DNA from: Streptomyces sp. NRRL S-31
GTDB taxonomy: Bacteria > Actinomycetota > Actinomycetes > Streptomycetales > Streptomycetaceae
DNA length: 16,340 nt
Direction of reading: 5' to 3'
NCBI RefSeq assembly: GCF_000718775.1
Contig: NZ_JOCB01000139.1
Span: forward strand, 1 to 16,340
In this document: one piece after another, positions 5,888-14,718 of the stretch
Layout: each line of letters starts with the position of its first letter
How positions within the stretch are numbered: the first letter of the stretch is position 1
The notes under the pieces: generated by a model
The model's database searches: none
What the model was told of the DNA's origin: nothing
What the model saw: the letters and a program-made list of their open reading frames with translations, nothing else
Position numbers and translations under genes: made by a program

Positions 5888-8083
5888 ATGTCCCACGACG
5901 TTCGGCAGCGCCCCGAAGGGTCCCGGCACTCGCGGCTCGGTGGGACGCGTTCGGTCGCCTTCCTCACCGCCGGCGCGCTCGCGGTACCGCTGCTCGCCGG
6001 CTGCGGCTCCGACGAGGAGACCAGCAGCCCCCTGGCCGGACAGGACATCGCCCCGGTCGCCCGGGACCTGGTCGCCGACGGAGGCTCGCTGACCTGGGCC
6101 GTGGACGCCCTGCCGGAGACGCTGAACACCTACCAGGCCGACGCCGACGCGGGCACCAGCCGGGTCGCCCAGGCCGTGCTGCCCTCGATGTTCCGGCTCG
6201 ATGCCAACGGCCGCCCGGCGGCGAACCCGGCCTATCTGGAATCGGCCAAGGTCATCGAGACCGAGCCGCGCCAGGTCGTGCTGTACAAGCTCAACCAGCA
6301 GGCGGTGTGGAGCGACGGCCGGGAGATCGGCGCCGCCGACTTCCTCGCCCAGTGGCGGGCCCTGTCCGGGAAGAACAGCGCCTACTGGACCGCCCGCAAC
6401 GCCGGCTACGACCGCATCGAGAAGATCGAGCGCGGGGACAACGACCTCCAGGTCCGGGTCACCTTCTCCCGCCCGTACGCCGACTGGAAGTCGCTGTTCT
6501 CCCCGCTGTACCCGAAGGACGTCACGGGCTCCCCGGAGACCTTCAACGACGGCGCCCGCCGCCAGCTGAAGACCACCGCCGGCCCCTTCAAGGTGGAGCG
6601 GGTCGACACCGCGAAGAAGGACGTGGTGCTCACCCGGAACGCCCGCTGGTGGGGCAGGCCCGCGAAGCTGGAGGAGATCGTGCTGCACGCCGTCTCCCCG
6701 GACAAGCGGGCCGCCGCGCTCGCCGACGGCCAGGCGGACCTGGCCGAGATCGACGCCTCGGACGCCCAGCGGATCGGACTCGCCCACCGCGCGAAGGGCA
6801 CCGGCACCCCGCTCCAGGGCGGCGGCAGGACGTCGGCGAGGAAACTGCGCGACTGGGCGCTCGCGCACGGCCTGGACGCCGGCCGGGCGCACGAGGACGG
6901 CGAGAAGCTCACCGGGGCCATCACCCGTTACCTGGACGAGCAGCAGGCCCTGCGGGACGTCGAGGTCCGCAAGTCCCTGGAGCCCGTCTACACCCAGCTC
7001 GCCCTGAACGGCTCCGCCGGCCCCCTGACCGACGAACGGGTCCGCCGGGCCATCGCCCGCGCCCTGGACCGCACCGAGCTGACGCGTCTGGTGCTCACCC
7101 CGCTGGGCCTGCCCGCCGTCCCGGTCGGCAGCCACCTCGCCCTGTCCGGGCAGGCCGCCTACGCCGACGGCAGCGGCGCGCTCGGCGCCCAGGACGCCCA
7201 GGAGGCGCAGGCGCTGCTCACCGAAGCCGGCTGGGTGCGCGGCGGCCCCCTCAAGGAGGAGAAGAAGAACCAGAAGGCGGCCGGCCCGGAGAAGAGCGAC
7301 AAGGACGAGTCCGACGGCGGCGACGACGGCGAGTACGTCGTCGGGGAGGACGACAAGGGGCACGGCGACACGGACGGCAAGGGCGGGCCCCAGGAGAGCG
7401 CCGACGACCAGGAGAGCGCCGGCCAGCACCTCGCGCAGGAGGGCAAGCACGGTGGCGCTCCCGGCGCGTACGCCCCCAAGGGCACGGCCGCCCCGGCCGC
7501 CGCGCCGGCCGGGCCGCTCGCCAAGGACGGCAAGCCGCTCGCGCTGCGCTTCGTGCTGCCCTCCGGCCCCGGCTCGGACACCCTGAACTCGGTCGCCGAG
7601 CGGATCTCCGCGATGCTGGAGCAGGTCGGCATCCGCACGACGATCACCAAGGTCTCGGACGAGAGCTACTTCAAGGACCACATCGCCGCCGGCGACTACG
7701 ACCTCGCCCTGTACTCCTGGCCCTCCTCCGCCTTCCCGGCGACCGACGCCCGGCCCGTCTACGCCAAGCCGCTCCCGGCGGCGGACGGCTCGTTGAACGT
7801 CGAGCAGAACTACACCCGGGTCGGTACCGACCAGGTCGACCAGCTCTTCGACGAGGCCGCCACCACCCTGGACGAGGACGAGGCGCGGGGCCTGATCAAG
7901 AAGGCCGACTCCCGCATCTGGGCCGCCGCCGGATCGATCCCGCTCTACCAGCGGCCCCAGCTGGTCGGGGTGCGGAAGAACCTGGTCAACGCGGGGGCGT
8001 TCGGATTCCAGACACCGGTCTACGAGGACATGGGCTTCCTGAAGAAGGGCGCGAAGATCTCGGCGAGCCCCACCAAGGGCTAG
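5888..8083 (+). CDS. Orphan family-5 extracellular solute-binding lipoprotein (LpqW-like)
   Basis: The 731-aa product starts with a basic region and a hydrophobic stretch ending in a lipobox (LLAGC, Cys39), so it should be a lipoprotein on the outer face of the membrane. The rest follows the SBP_bac_5 (oligopeptide/dipeptide-binding) fold, including the AVWSDGREIGAADF motif near 139-153 and a C-terminal lobe from about 545. Residues about 455-542 form a Lys/Asp/Glu/Gly-rich, then Pro/Ala-rich, insertion that should be disordered. No permease or ATPase gene is attached: sdh lies upstream and typA downstream. The mycobacterial relative LpqW regulates lipoarabinomannan synthesis rather than transport, so a non-transport role is possible. 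It might also lend binding capacity to the nearby bldK importer; that is speculation. The ATG is fixed by GGAGGT seven bases upstream. Confidence 0.87.
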   Translation: MSHDVRQRPEGSRHSRLGGTRSVAFLTAGALAVPLLAGCGSDEETSSPLAGQDIAPVARDLVADGGSLTWAVDALPETLNTYQADADAGTSRVAQAVLPSMFRLDANGRPAANPAYLESAKVIETEPRQVVLYKLNQQAVWSDGREIGAADFLAQWRALSGKNSAYWTARNAGYDRIEKIERGDNDLQVRVTFSRPYADWKSLFSPLYPKDVTGSPETFNDGARRQLKTTAGPFKVERVDTAKKDVVLTRNARWWGRPAKLEEIVLHAVSPDKRAAALADGQADLAEIDASDAQRIGLAHRAKGTGTPLQGGGRTSARKLRDWALAHGLDAGRAHEDGEKLTGAITRYLDEQQALRDVEVRKSLEPVYTQLALNGSAGPLTDERVRRAIARALDRTELTRLVLTPLGLPAVPVGSHLALSGQAAYADGSGALGAQDAQEAQALLTEAGWVRGGPLKEEKKNQKAAGPEKSDKDESDGGDDGEYVVGEDDKGHGDTDGKGGPQESADDQESAGQHLAQEGKHGGAPGAYAPKGTAAPAAAPAGPLAKDGKPLALRFVLPSGPGSDTLNSVAERISAMLEQVGIRTTITKVSDESYFKDHIAAGDYDLALYSWPSSAFPATDARPVYAKPLPAADGSLNVEQNYTRVGTDQVDQLFDEAATTLDEDEARGLIKKADSRIWAAAGSIPLYQRPQLVGVRKNLVNAGAFGFQTPVYEDMGFLKKGAKISASPTKG

Positions 8084-8104
8084 GGGAGGGAGACGGCCCG
8101 GCGA

Positions 8105-8121
8105 GCCCCGGCTGCCGGGGC
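8105..8121. terminator. Short GC hairpin after the lipoprotein gene
   Basis: GCCCCGG and CCGGGGC form a perfect 7-bp stem with a CTG loop, 21 bp after the lipoprotein stop codon. There is no T-run after it, which is common for Streptomyces terminators but leaves the call uncertain. The following CACGTACCATGGG could contain a TACCAT-type -10 for typA; no matching -35 was found. Confidence 0.4.
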
Positions 8122-8222
8122 CACGTACCATGGGGTGAGGCCGTGGCGTGTCCAGCCCGGCAGGGCCCGCGCGACACGGACGTACGCGCAGGGCAATCCA
8201 CACACCGGGAGTACGCCACACC

Positions 8223-10130
<1,908 letters not shown>

Positions 10131-10144
10131 TCCACCGCGAATCG

Positions 10145-10183
10145 AGCCCGGGTGCCCCCATGATGGGGACACCCGGGCTTTTT
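10145..10183 (+). terminator. Intrinsic terminator of typA
   Basis: AGCCCGGGTG (10145-10154) pairs perfectly with CACCCGGGCT (10170-10179). The stem continues after one mismatch with CCCC/GGGG around an ATGAT loop, and a run of five T follows from 10179. It lies 15 bp after the typA stop. It separates typA from the bldK operon. Confidence 0.93.
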
Positions 10184-10420
10184 GCAACCCATTTTCCGGT
10201 GGAGGCCGGCCACCCAGGGGCCGTCGGGTGTCCGGATTGCGGAGATCTTCGCCCGATACCCAGGTAACACGTCCGTTTCGCGGTTTTCTCAGGCGAACAC
10301 TTTGTCCACTTTTTGGAAGTTGTTCGCGTCAGCTGTGACTGAATTGAGATTTACAGACAGTGGTCGGCTCCTGGCTCATGGCAGATAGTTAGCCGCGTAG
10401 CGCTCGGGTCAATGGGTCTC

Positions 10421-10438
10421 GCGCTGTGGGGACAGCGC
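10421..10438 (+). promoter_or_regulatory. Hairpin 1 in the bldK leader
   Basis: GCGCTGT pairs with ACAGCGC around a GGGG tetraloop: a perfect 7-bp stem. There is no T-run, so it is more likely a leader structure than a terminator. Confidence 0.55.
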
Positions 10439-10453
10439 CGACTCGCGAGCACC

Positions 10454-10506
10454 AGGGGGTGTCTGGCCTTCCGTCAGGGGTGTCGGAAGGAAGACGGTGA
10501 CCCCCT
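10454..10506 (+). promoter_or_regulatory. Nested stem-loop in the bldK leader
   Basis: The outer arms AGGGGGT (10454-10460) and ACCCCCT (10500-10506) are perfectly complementary. They enclose an inner perfect stem, CCTTCCG (10467-10473) with CGGAAGG (10484-10490), with a 10-base loop. The 3' outer arm overlaps CCTCCT (10504-10509), which is complementary to the AGGAGG of the downstream leader ORF (10533-10538). Formation of the outer stem and sequestration of that ribosome binding site therefore exclude each other. Confidence 0.55.
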
Positions 10507-10545
10507 CCTGTTGGTGAACATGTGGAGTCATGAGGAGGTACCCCC

Positions 10546-10599
10546 ATGCGCGGTGTCACGACCATCGGGTGGGTCGGTCCGGCACGTCCAGCGGTGTGA
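10546..10599 (+). CDS. Candidate leader peptide upstream of bldKA (17 aa)
   Basis: ATG 10546 is preceded by GAGGAGGT with seven bases between AGGAGG and the start, the best ribosome binding site in the window. The ORF encodes MRGVTTIGWVGPARPAV and stops at TGA 10599, 95 bp before the bldKA GTG. It could be a regulatory leader (upstream) ORF of the bldK mRNA. There is no run of one amino acid of the kind expected in a classical amino-acid attenuator. Two overlapping ATG codons (10520, 10530) open other short frames but have poorer spacing. Expression is not proven from sequence, and I know of no named family. Confidence 0.45.
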   Translation: MRGVTTIGWVGPARPAV

Positions 10600-10614
10600 T
10601 TCGGCTGTAGAACT

Positions 10615-10642
10615 ACGCGCGTCCGACTGAGGTCTCGCGCGT
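10615..10642 (+). promoter_or_regulatory. Hairpin between leader ORF and bldKA
   Basis: ACGCGCG (10615-10621) pairs with CGCGCGT (10636-10642), a perfect 7-bp stem with a 14-base loop. It lies between the leader ORF stop and the weak bldKA ribosome binding site. No T-tract follows. It could act as an attenuator or as a barrier to ribosomes; this is inference. Confidence 0.45.
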
Positions 10643-10694
10643 TCTCGGAGTACCCGGGCACCTCTCACACCGATACCTGTGAAACGGACGAACC

Positions 10695-11735
10695 GTGACA
10701 AGTCCTATCGACATCGAGGGCGGCGGGGCGTCGGTCGTCGTCGACGGCGCATTACGGCCGGCGGCGGAGGGCGAGGCCGTCGAACTCGCGGGCCGGTCCC
10801 CCGGCCGGCTGATGTGGCTGCGTTTCAGGCGCGACCGCACCGGCGTCGTCTGTGCCGTCGTCGTGATCGGCTACTTCCTCGTCGCGCTGCTCGCGCCGCT
10901 GCTGGCCAGGCTGCCGGGCACCGATCCGTACACCCTGTACGGCCAGGACCCCACCTACGCCGACAAGCCCGTGCTCGATGAATTCGGGCTTCCGCTCGGC
11001 TACTTGGGGGGCGTCTCGGGCGCCCACTGGTTCGGCGTCGAACCGCAGTACGGCCGCGACCTCTACGCCATGCTGCTGTACGGGATGCGCACCTCGCTGT
11101 ACATGGCGCTCGGCATCACCGTCCTCCTCATGCTCAGCGGTGTGGTGATCGGCCTGATCGGCGGCTACTTCGGCGGGCGCACCGACTACTGGCTCGGCCG
11201 TGGCACCGACTTCTTCCTCTCCTTCCCGCAGCAGTTGTTCTTCATCGCCTTCATGCCCGTGGTGACGTCGTTCTTCGTCGATCCGCGCGAGGAGACGCCG
11301 ACCTACTTCCGTGCCGTGGCCATGCTGATCGTGCTGTGGCTGCTGGGCTGGATGGGCATGGCCCGGCTGGTGCGGTCCACCGTACTGTCCCTGCGCGAGA
11401 GGGAGTTCGTGGAGGCCGCCAAGGTCTCCGGCGCCTCGCCGTGGTGGATCGTGCGCAAGGAGATCCTGCCCAACGTCGTCACTCCGATCCTGGTGCAGTT
11501 CACGTACCAACTGCCCAGCACCATCCTCAGCATCGCCTTCCTGTCCTTCGCGGGCGTCGGGTTCGTCGAGCCCACCCCCGACTGGGGACGCCTCTTCGCC
11601 GCCGGCGCCCGGTACGCCGAGCAGGACCCGGCGTTCATGTTCTTCCCCGGGGTCGCACTGGTGGTCTTCGTCCTGTGCTTCAACCTCCTCGGGGACTCCG
11701 TACGGGACGCGTTCGACCCCAAGTCCGGGCGGTAG
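10695..11735 (+). CDS. bldKA: Oligopeptide ABC transporter permease (OppC/DppC type)
   Basis: This 346-aa inner-membrane permease is one half of the translocation pore of a peptide importer. Membrane segments lie near 50-71, 137-158, 176-195, 207-224, 264-283 and 318-334. The EAA loop that contacts the ATPases is at 240-260 (EAAKVSGASPWW...EILPN). An extracellular segment of about 65 residues separates helices 1 and 2. The first 40 residues are a non-conserved cytoplasmic extension that contains a TTA leucine codon at position 20. GTG 10695 is preceded only by a weak GGA. An ATG at codon 40 has no better ribosome binding site and would remove the TTA codon. It is the first gene of a five-gene operon. 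The bldK assignment rests on order (permease, lipoprotein, permease, ATPase, ATPase) and the neighbouring typA. Confidence 0.9.
   Translation: MTSPIDIEGGGASVVVDGALRPAAEGEAVELAGRSPGRLMWLRFRRDRTGVVCAVVVIGYFLVALLAPLLARLPGTDPYTLYGQDPTYADKPVLDEFGLPLGYLGGVSGAHWFGVEPQYGRDLYAMLLYGMRTSLYMALGITVLLMLSGVVIGLIGGYFGGRTDYWLGRGTDFFLSFPQQLFFIAFMPVVTSFFVDPREETPTYFRAVAMLIVLWLLGWMGMARLVRSTVLSLREREFVEAAKVSGASPWWIVRKEILPNVVTPILVQFTYQLPSTILSIAFLSFAGVGFVEPTPDWGRLFAAGARYAEQDPAFMFFPGVALVVFVLCFNLLGDSVRDAFDPKSGR
10752..10754 (+). other. TTA leucine codon in bldKA (possible bldA control point)
   Basis: Codon 20 of bldKA reads TTA within GAC GGC GCA TTA CGG. In Streptomyces, TTA is read by the developmentally important bldA tRNA, and such codons tend to lie near gene starts. 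I saw no other in-frame TTA in the protein-coding genes of this window. The effect depends on GTG 10695 being the true start. Confidence 0.8.
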
Positions 11736-11758
11736 GTCGTCCGTTGGGTGGGGGGTGA

Positions 11759-11797
11759 CTGCCGCCCCCGCCGGTCCGCGCGGCCGGCGCCCGGCAG
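11759..11797 (+). promoter_or_regulatory. Stem-loop between bldKA and bldKB
   Basis: The outer arms CTGCCG (11759-11764) and CGGCAG (11792-11797) enclose the inner arms CGCCGG (11769-11774) and CCGGCG (11784-11789). It lies in the 102-bp bldKA-bldKB gap and has no T-run. It may be a processing or stability element, or a partial terminator before a separate bldKB promoter. Confidence 0.5.
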
Positions 11798-11837
11798 AGC
11801 TCACGGATTACAACCGACAGGTAGGTGGATTCGCCAC

Positions 11838-13631
11838 ATGATGTCTCATCGCGCCCGCGGAGCGCGTGCCGTCGTGATCGCCGTCGCGGCCGGCTCCCTC
11901 GCCCTCACGGGCTGCTCGAAGAACGAGGGCGGCAAGTCCGGCAAGGACTCCGGGAAGGACCAGAAGGAGGCGGCGGTCCAGTCGAAGGCGGTCACCTACG
12001 TCGACGCCGCGGGATCGACCGGACCGGCCGCCGAGGTGCCCGGCGCCAAGCCCGGCGGCACGATCATCGTGTACCAGGAGCCGGGCCTGTCCCACCTGGA
12101 CCCCGGCCAGATCTACGTCTCCGACTCCGGCCAGGTCGCCAACCTGCTCTTCCGCCGCCTGACCCAGTTCCAGGAGGACGACAAGGGCGACGTGTCGGTC
12201 GTCGGCGACCTCGCCACCGACTCCGGCAAGTCCTCCGACGGCGGCAAGACCTGGACCTTCACCCTGAAGGACGGCATCAAGGACGAGACCGGCCGCGCCA
12301 TCACCTCGGCCGACGTACGGCACACCGTCGAGCGCACGTACGCCAAGTTCGTCTTCGACGGCCCGACCTACCTCCAGACCTGGCTGAGCGGCACCGACTA
12401 CCGCAAGGCCCTGCCCGGCGGCGGCTTCGACGGCAAGCACCTGCCGGCCTCGGTGCTCGACACCCCGGACGCCAAGACGGTGGTCTTCCACTTCGACCAG
12501 CCGCGGCCGGACCTGCCGCAGACGCTCGCCATGGCCGGCTACGCCGTCGTCCCGGAGAAGGGCGACACCAAGGAGAGGTACGAGAAGAAGCCGGTCGCCA
12601 CCGGCCCGTACAAGGTCGCCGAGAACAAGATCGGCAAGAGCCTGAAGCTGGTGCGGAACACCCGCTGGGACCCGAAGACCGACTCCGTGCGCCACCAGTA
12701 CGTCGACGGCTTCGACTTCCAGTTCGGCATCACCGAGTCCACCCAGACCAAGCGGCTGATCGCGGACGAGGGCGACAACAAGAACGCCATCCAGCTGACC
12801 GGCGGTGTCGAGGCCACCCAGATCCAGGACGTCATCGGCAACCCGGACGCCAGGAAGCGCACGGTCAAGGGCTACCAGCCGTACGTCATGACGCTCACCT
12901 TCAACCTCGACCGGGTCAAGGACAAGAAGGTGCGCGAGGCCGTCACCTACGCGGTCAACTCCAAGTCCCTCATCGCCGGCGAGGGCGGTGCCTACGGCGG
13001 TGACGTCGCGCCGAACTACTTCGCGCCGACACTGCCCGGCTACGAGCCGGATTACGACCCCTACGGCCGGCTGAAGTCCCCGCAGGGCGACATCGCCAAG
13101 GCCAAGGAGATCGTCAAGGGCCTCCCGGCCGCCGAGAAGAAGCTCGTCTTCGCCTACGCCAACAGCGAGCCCGGACAGAAGCGCAAGGTCGCCATCGAGG
13201 ACGCGCTGACCAAGGTCGGCTTCGACGTCGTCGCCAAGGAGATCGACGCGGCGAGCTACTACGAGCAGATCGCCAAACTGGACAACCCGTACGACATGTA
13301 CATCACCGGCTGGGGCCAGGACTGGCCGTCCCCGGGCACGGTCGTCACACCGATCTACGACGGCTCCCAGGTCACCGACGGCTCCGCGAACTACTCGCAC
13401 GTCAAGGACCCGAAGGTCGACGCCCTCATCAAGAAGGCGCTCACCCAGGAGCCGGCCGAGGCCGCCAAGACCTGGAAGGAAGCGCACCACTACCTGCTGG
13501 AGAACGTCATCCCGGCGGCCCCGCTGTGGTACACGAAGCAGTTCCAGCTCTCCGGCTCGCACGTGGGCGGTGCCCGCTACGGCTCGGTGTCCAGCCTCAT
13601 CGACGTCAACCGGCTGTACCTGAAGTCGTGA
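11838..13631 (+). CDS. bldKB: Oligopeptide-binding lipoprotein (SBP family 5)
   Basis: This 597-aa solute-binding protein captures peptide outside the cell and delivers it to the BldKA/BldKC pore. Arginines in the first ten residues, a hydrophobic stretch and the lipobox LALTGC (Cys26) give a lipoprotein signal. A Lys/Gly/Ser-rich linker follows. The SBP_bac_5 signature region is near residues 135-160 (KTWTFTLKDGIKDETGR). The second lobe includes FNLDRVKDKKVREAVTYAVN and a GWGQDWPSP segment near 490-500. ATG 11838 is preceded by AGGTGGA about eight bases away; ATG 11841 directly after it is an alternative. Strong stem-loops lie on both sides of the gene, consistent with the binding protein being made in excess over the membrane parts. 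In S. coelicolor, BldKB loss blocks aerial mycelium formation on rich medium. Confidence 0.92.
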   Translation: MMSHRARGARAVVIAVAAGSLALTGCSKNEGGKSGKDSGKDQKEAAVQSKAVTYVDAAGSTGPAAEVPGAKPGGTIIVYQEPGLSHLDPGQIYVSDSGQVANLLFRRLTQFQEDDKGDVSVVGDLATDSGKSSDGGKTWTFTLKDGIKDETGRAITSADVRHTVERTYAKFVFDGPTYLQTWLSGTDYRKALPGGGFDGKHLPASVLDTPDAKTVVFHFDQPRPDLPQTLAMAGYAVVPEKGDTKERYEKKPVATGPYKVAENKIGKSLKLVRNTRWDPKTDSVRHQYVDGFDFQFGITESTQTKRLIADEGDNKNAIQLTGGVEATQIQDVIGNPDARKRTVKGYQPYVMTLTFNLDRVKDKKVREAVTYAVNSKSLIAGEGGAYGGDVAPNYFAPTLPGYEPDYDPYGRLKSPQGDIAKAKEIVKGLPAAEKKLVFAYANSEPGQKRKVAIEDALTKVGFDVVAKEIDAASYYEQIAKLDNPYDMYITGWGQDWPSPGTVVTPIYDGSQVTDGSANYSHVKDPKVDALIKKALTQEPAEAAKTWKEAHHYLLENVIPAAPLWYTKQFQLSGSHVGGARYGSVSSLIDVNRLYLKS

Positions 13632-13645
13632 CCAGCGGCCGGTGA

Positions 13646-13677
13646 CGGGAGCGCGCTCCGCAGCGGGCGCGCTCCCG
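13646..13677 (+). terminator. Strong stem-loop between bldKB and bldKC
   Basis: CGGGAGCGCGC (13646-13656) pairs perfectly with GCGCGCTCCCG (13667-13677). Inside, CCG (13658-13660) can pair with CGG (13664-13666). The structure lies 14 bp after the bldKB stop and has no T-tract. It may partly terminate transcription, or it may protect the 3' end of a processed bldKB mRNA. Confidence 0.7.
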
Positions 13678-13726
13678 CCCCCGGGCGCCCCCACCCACCG
13701 TCTGTGCAGAGAGCAGCCAGCCCGCC

Positions 13727-14704
13727 ATGGTTCAGTTCATCATCCGGCGCACGGTCGGCGCCTTCGTCACGCTCTTCCTCATCGGGGCGGCGACGTTCTT
13801 CCTCTTCGTGGCCGCACCCTCCGACTACGCCTCCCTGGCCTGCGGCAAGGACTGTTCGCCCCAGCGGCTGGCGGACATCCGGGACGCCCTCGGCCTCGAC
13901 CTGCCCCTCGCGAGGCAGTTCTGGGACTTCATGTCCGGCATCGTCACGGGCCGCGACTTCCCCACCGGTCACTGCCCGGCCCCCTGCCTGGGCCAGTCCT
14001 TCTACTCGGGGGACATGGTCTGGAGCACGATCATGGACCGGTTCCCGCTCACCCTCACCCTGGCCGCCGGCGGTGCCGTCGTGTTCCTCGTCGTCGGGGT
14101 CGGCGCCGGGATGATCGCCGCCTACCGGCGCGGCACCCTGGTGGACAAGGTCGCCACCGGCGCGTCCATGGTGCTCAGCTCCTTCCAGATCTACTTCCTC
14201 GGCCCGGTCGTGCTGACGGTCCTCGTCTACAGCACCGGCTGGATGGAGGACCCGAAGTACGTGCCCCTCACCCGGGACCCGGTCGGCTGGTTCGTCGGGA
14301 TGTCGATCCCGGTCTGCGTGCTGGCCACGATCTTCACCGCGCAGTACACCCGTATGGCGCGCTCGTCGATGATCGAGCAGCTCGCCGAGGACCATGTGCG
14401 CACCGCCCGGGCCAAGGGCATGTCGCGCGGGTACGTCTTCCTGCGCTACGCCTGGCGCGGCTCGCTCATCCCCATCGTCACCGTGCTCGGCATCGACGTC
14501 AGCTCCATGCTGGGCGGCGCCGTCGTCACCGAACTGACCTTCTCCCTCCAGGGGATCGGCCGGCTCGCCGTGGACGGCGCGGTCAACAAGGACCTGCCGC
14601 TGACGATGGGGGTCATGCTCTTCGGCGCCTTCTTCATCCTGATCATCAACATCGCGACCGACATCACCTACGCGTGGATCGACCCCCGCATCCGGCTCTC
14701 CTAG
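13727..14704 (+). CDS. bldKC: Oligopeptide ABC transporter permease (OppB/DppB type)
   Basis: This 325-aa permease forms the second half of the pore. The start MVQFIIRRTVGAFVTLFLIGA is typical of the DppB/OppB branch. Helices are near 9-29, 108-131, 148-168, 187-204, 248-272 and 292-312. The EAA loop is near 223-250 (RTARAKGMSRGYVFLRYAW). The extracellular segment between helices 1 and 2 (about 30-107) contains two cysteine pairs, C39/C43 and C83/C87, unusual for an exported loop unless disulfide-bonded. The Shine-Dalgarno before ATG 13727 is weak (AGAG). It follows bldKB after 95 bp and precedes bldKD by 14 bp, so it belongs to the same operon. Confidence 0.92.
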   Translation: MVQFIIRRTVGAFVTLFLIGAATFFLFVAAPSDYASLACGKDCSPQRLADIRDALGLDLPLARQFWDFMSGIVTGRDFPTGHCPAPCLGQSFYSGDMVWSTIMDRFPLTLTLAAGGAVVFLVVGVGAGMIAAYRRGTLVDKVATGASMVLSSFQIYFLGPVVLTVLVYSTGWMEDPKYVPLTRDPVGWFVGMSIPVCVLATIFTAQYTRMARSSMIEQLAEDHVRTARAKGMSRGYVFLRYAWRGSLIPIVTVLGIDVSSMLGGAVVTELTFSLQGIGRLAVDGAVNKDLPLTMGVMLFGAFFILIINIATDITYAWIDPRIRLS

Positions 14705-14718
14705 GAAGACCGACCATC

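Larger units (their letters stand above)
10184..10694 (+). promoter_or_regulatory. Long 5' region of the bldK operon
   Basis: About 510 bp without a large gene lie between the typA terminator and bldKA. The first half (to about 10400) is AT-richer than the rest of the window and should contain the promoter. Candidate elements such as TTGAGA (10344) and GATAGT (10384) do not form a good -35/-10 pair, so no start site is called. The second half is dense in perfect inverted repeats (10421-10438, 10454-10506, 10615-10642) and holds a 17-codon ORF with a strong Shine-Dalgarno. This suggests a structured mRNA leader. No match to a riboswitch class that I know was recognised, and no clear AdpA-type site (TGGCSNGWWY) was found. 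Confidence 0.65.

Noticed and set aside
10412..10630. 72-codon plus-strand ORF in the bldK leader
   Set aside because: The start has no good SD and the translation has no recognisable feature. The overlapping 17-codon ORF with an ideal SD is the better candidate.
10389..10661. 90-codon minus-strand ORF in the bldK leader
   Set aside because: There is no SD and no conserved feature, and it covers a region dominated by inverted repeats.
10184..10694. Known riboswitch class (SAM, cobalamin, TPP and similar) or a BldD box in the bldK leader
   Set aside because: No conserved core motif of these elements that I know could be found by eye. Only generic inverted repeats are present.
11736..11837. 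Independent bldKB promoter in the bldKA-bldKB gap
   Set aside because: GGATTACAACC is AT-richer, but no convincing -35/-10 pair can be drawn.
11808..13694. 628-codon minus-strand open frame across bldKB
   Set aside because: It is antisense to the SBP gene and is a low-complexity shadow translation.
13642..14718. N-terminal extension of bldKD upstream of GTG 14719
   Set aside because: It overlaps all of bldKC in another frame. The family start and the SD support 14719.
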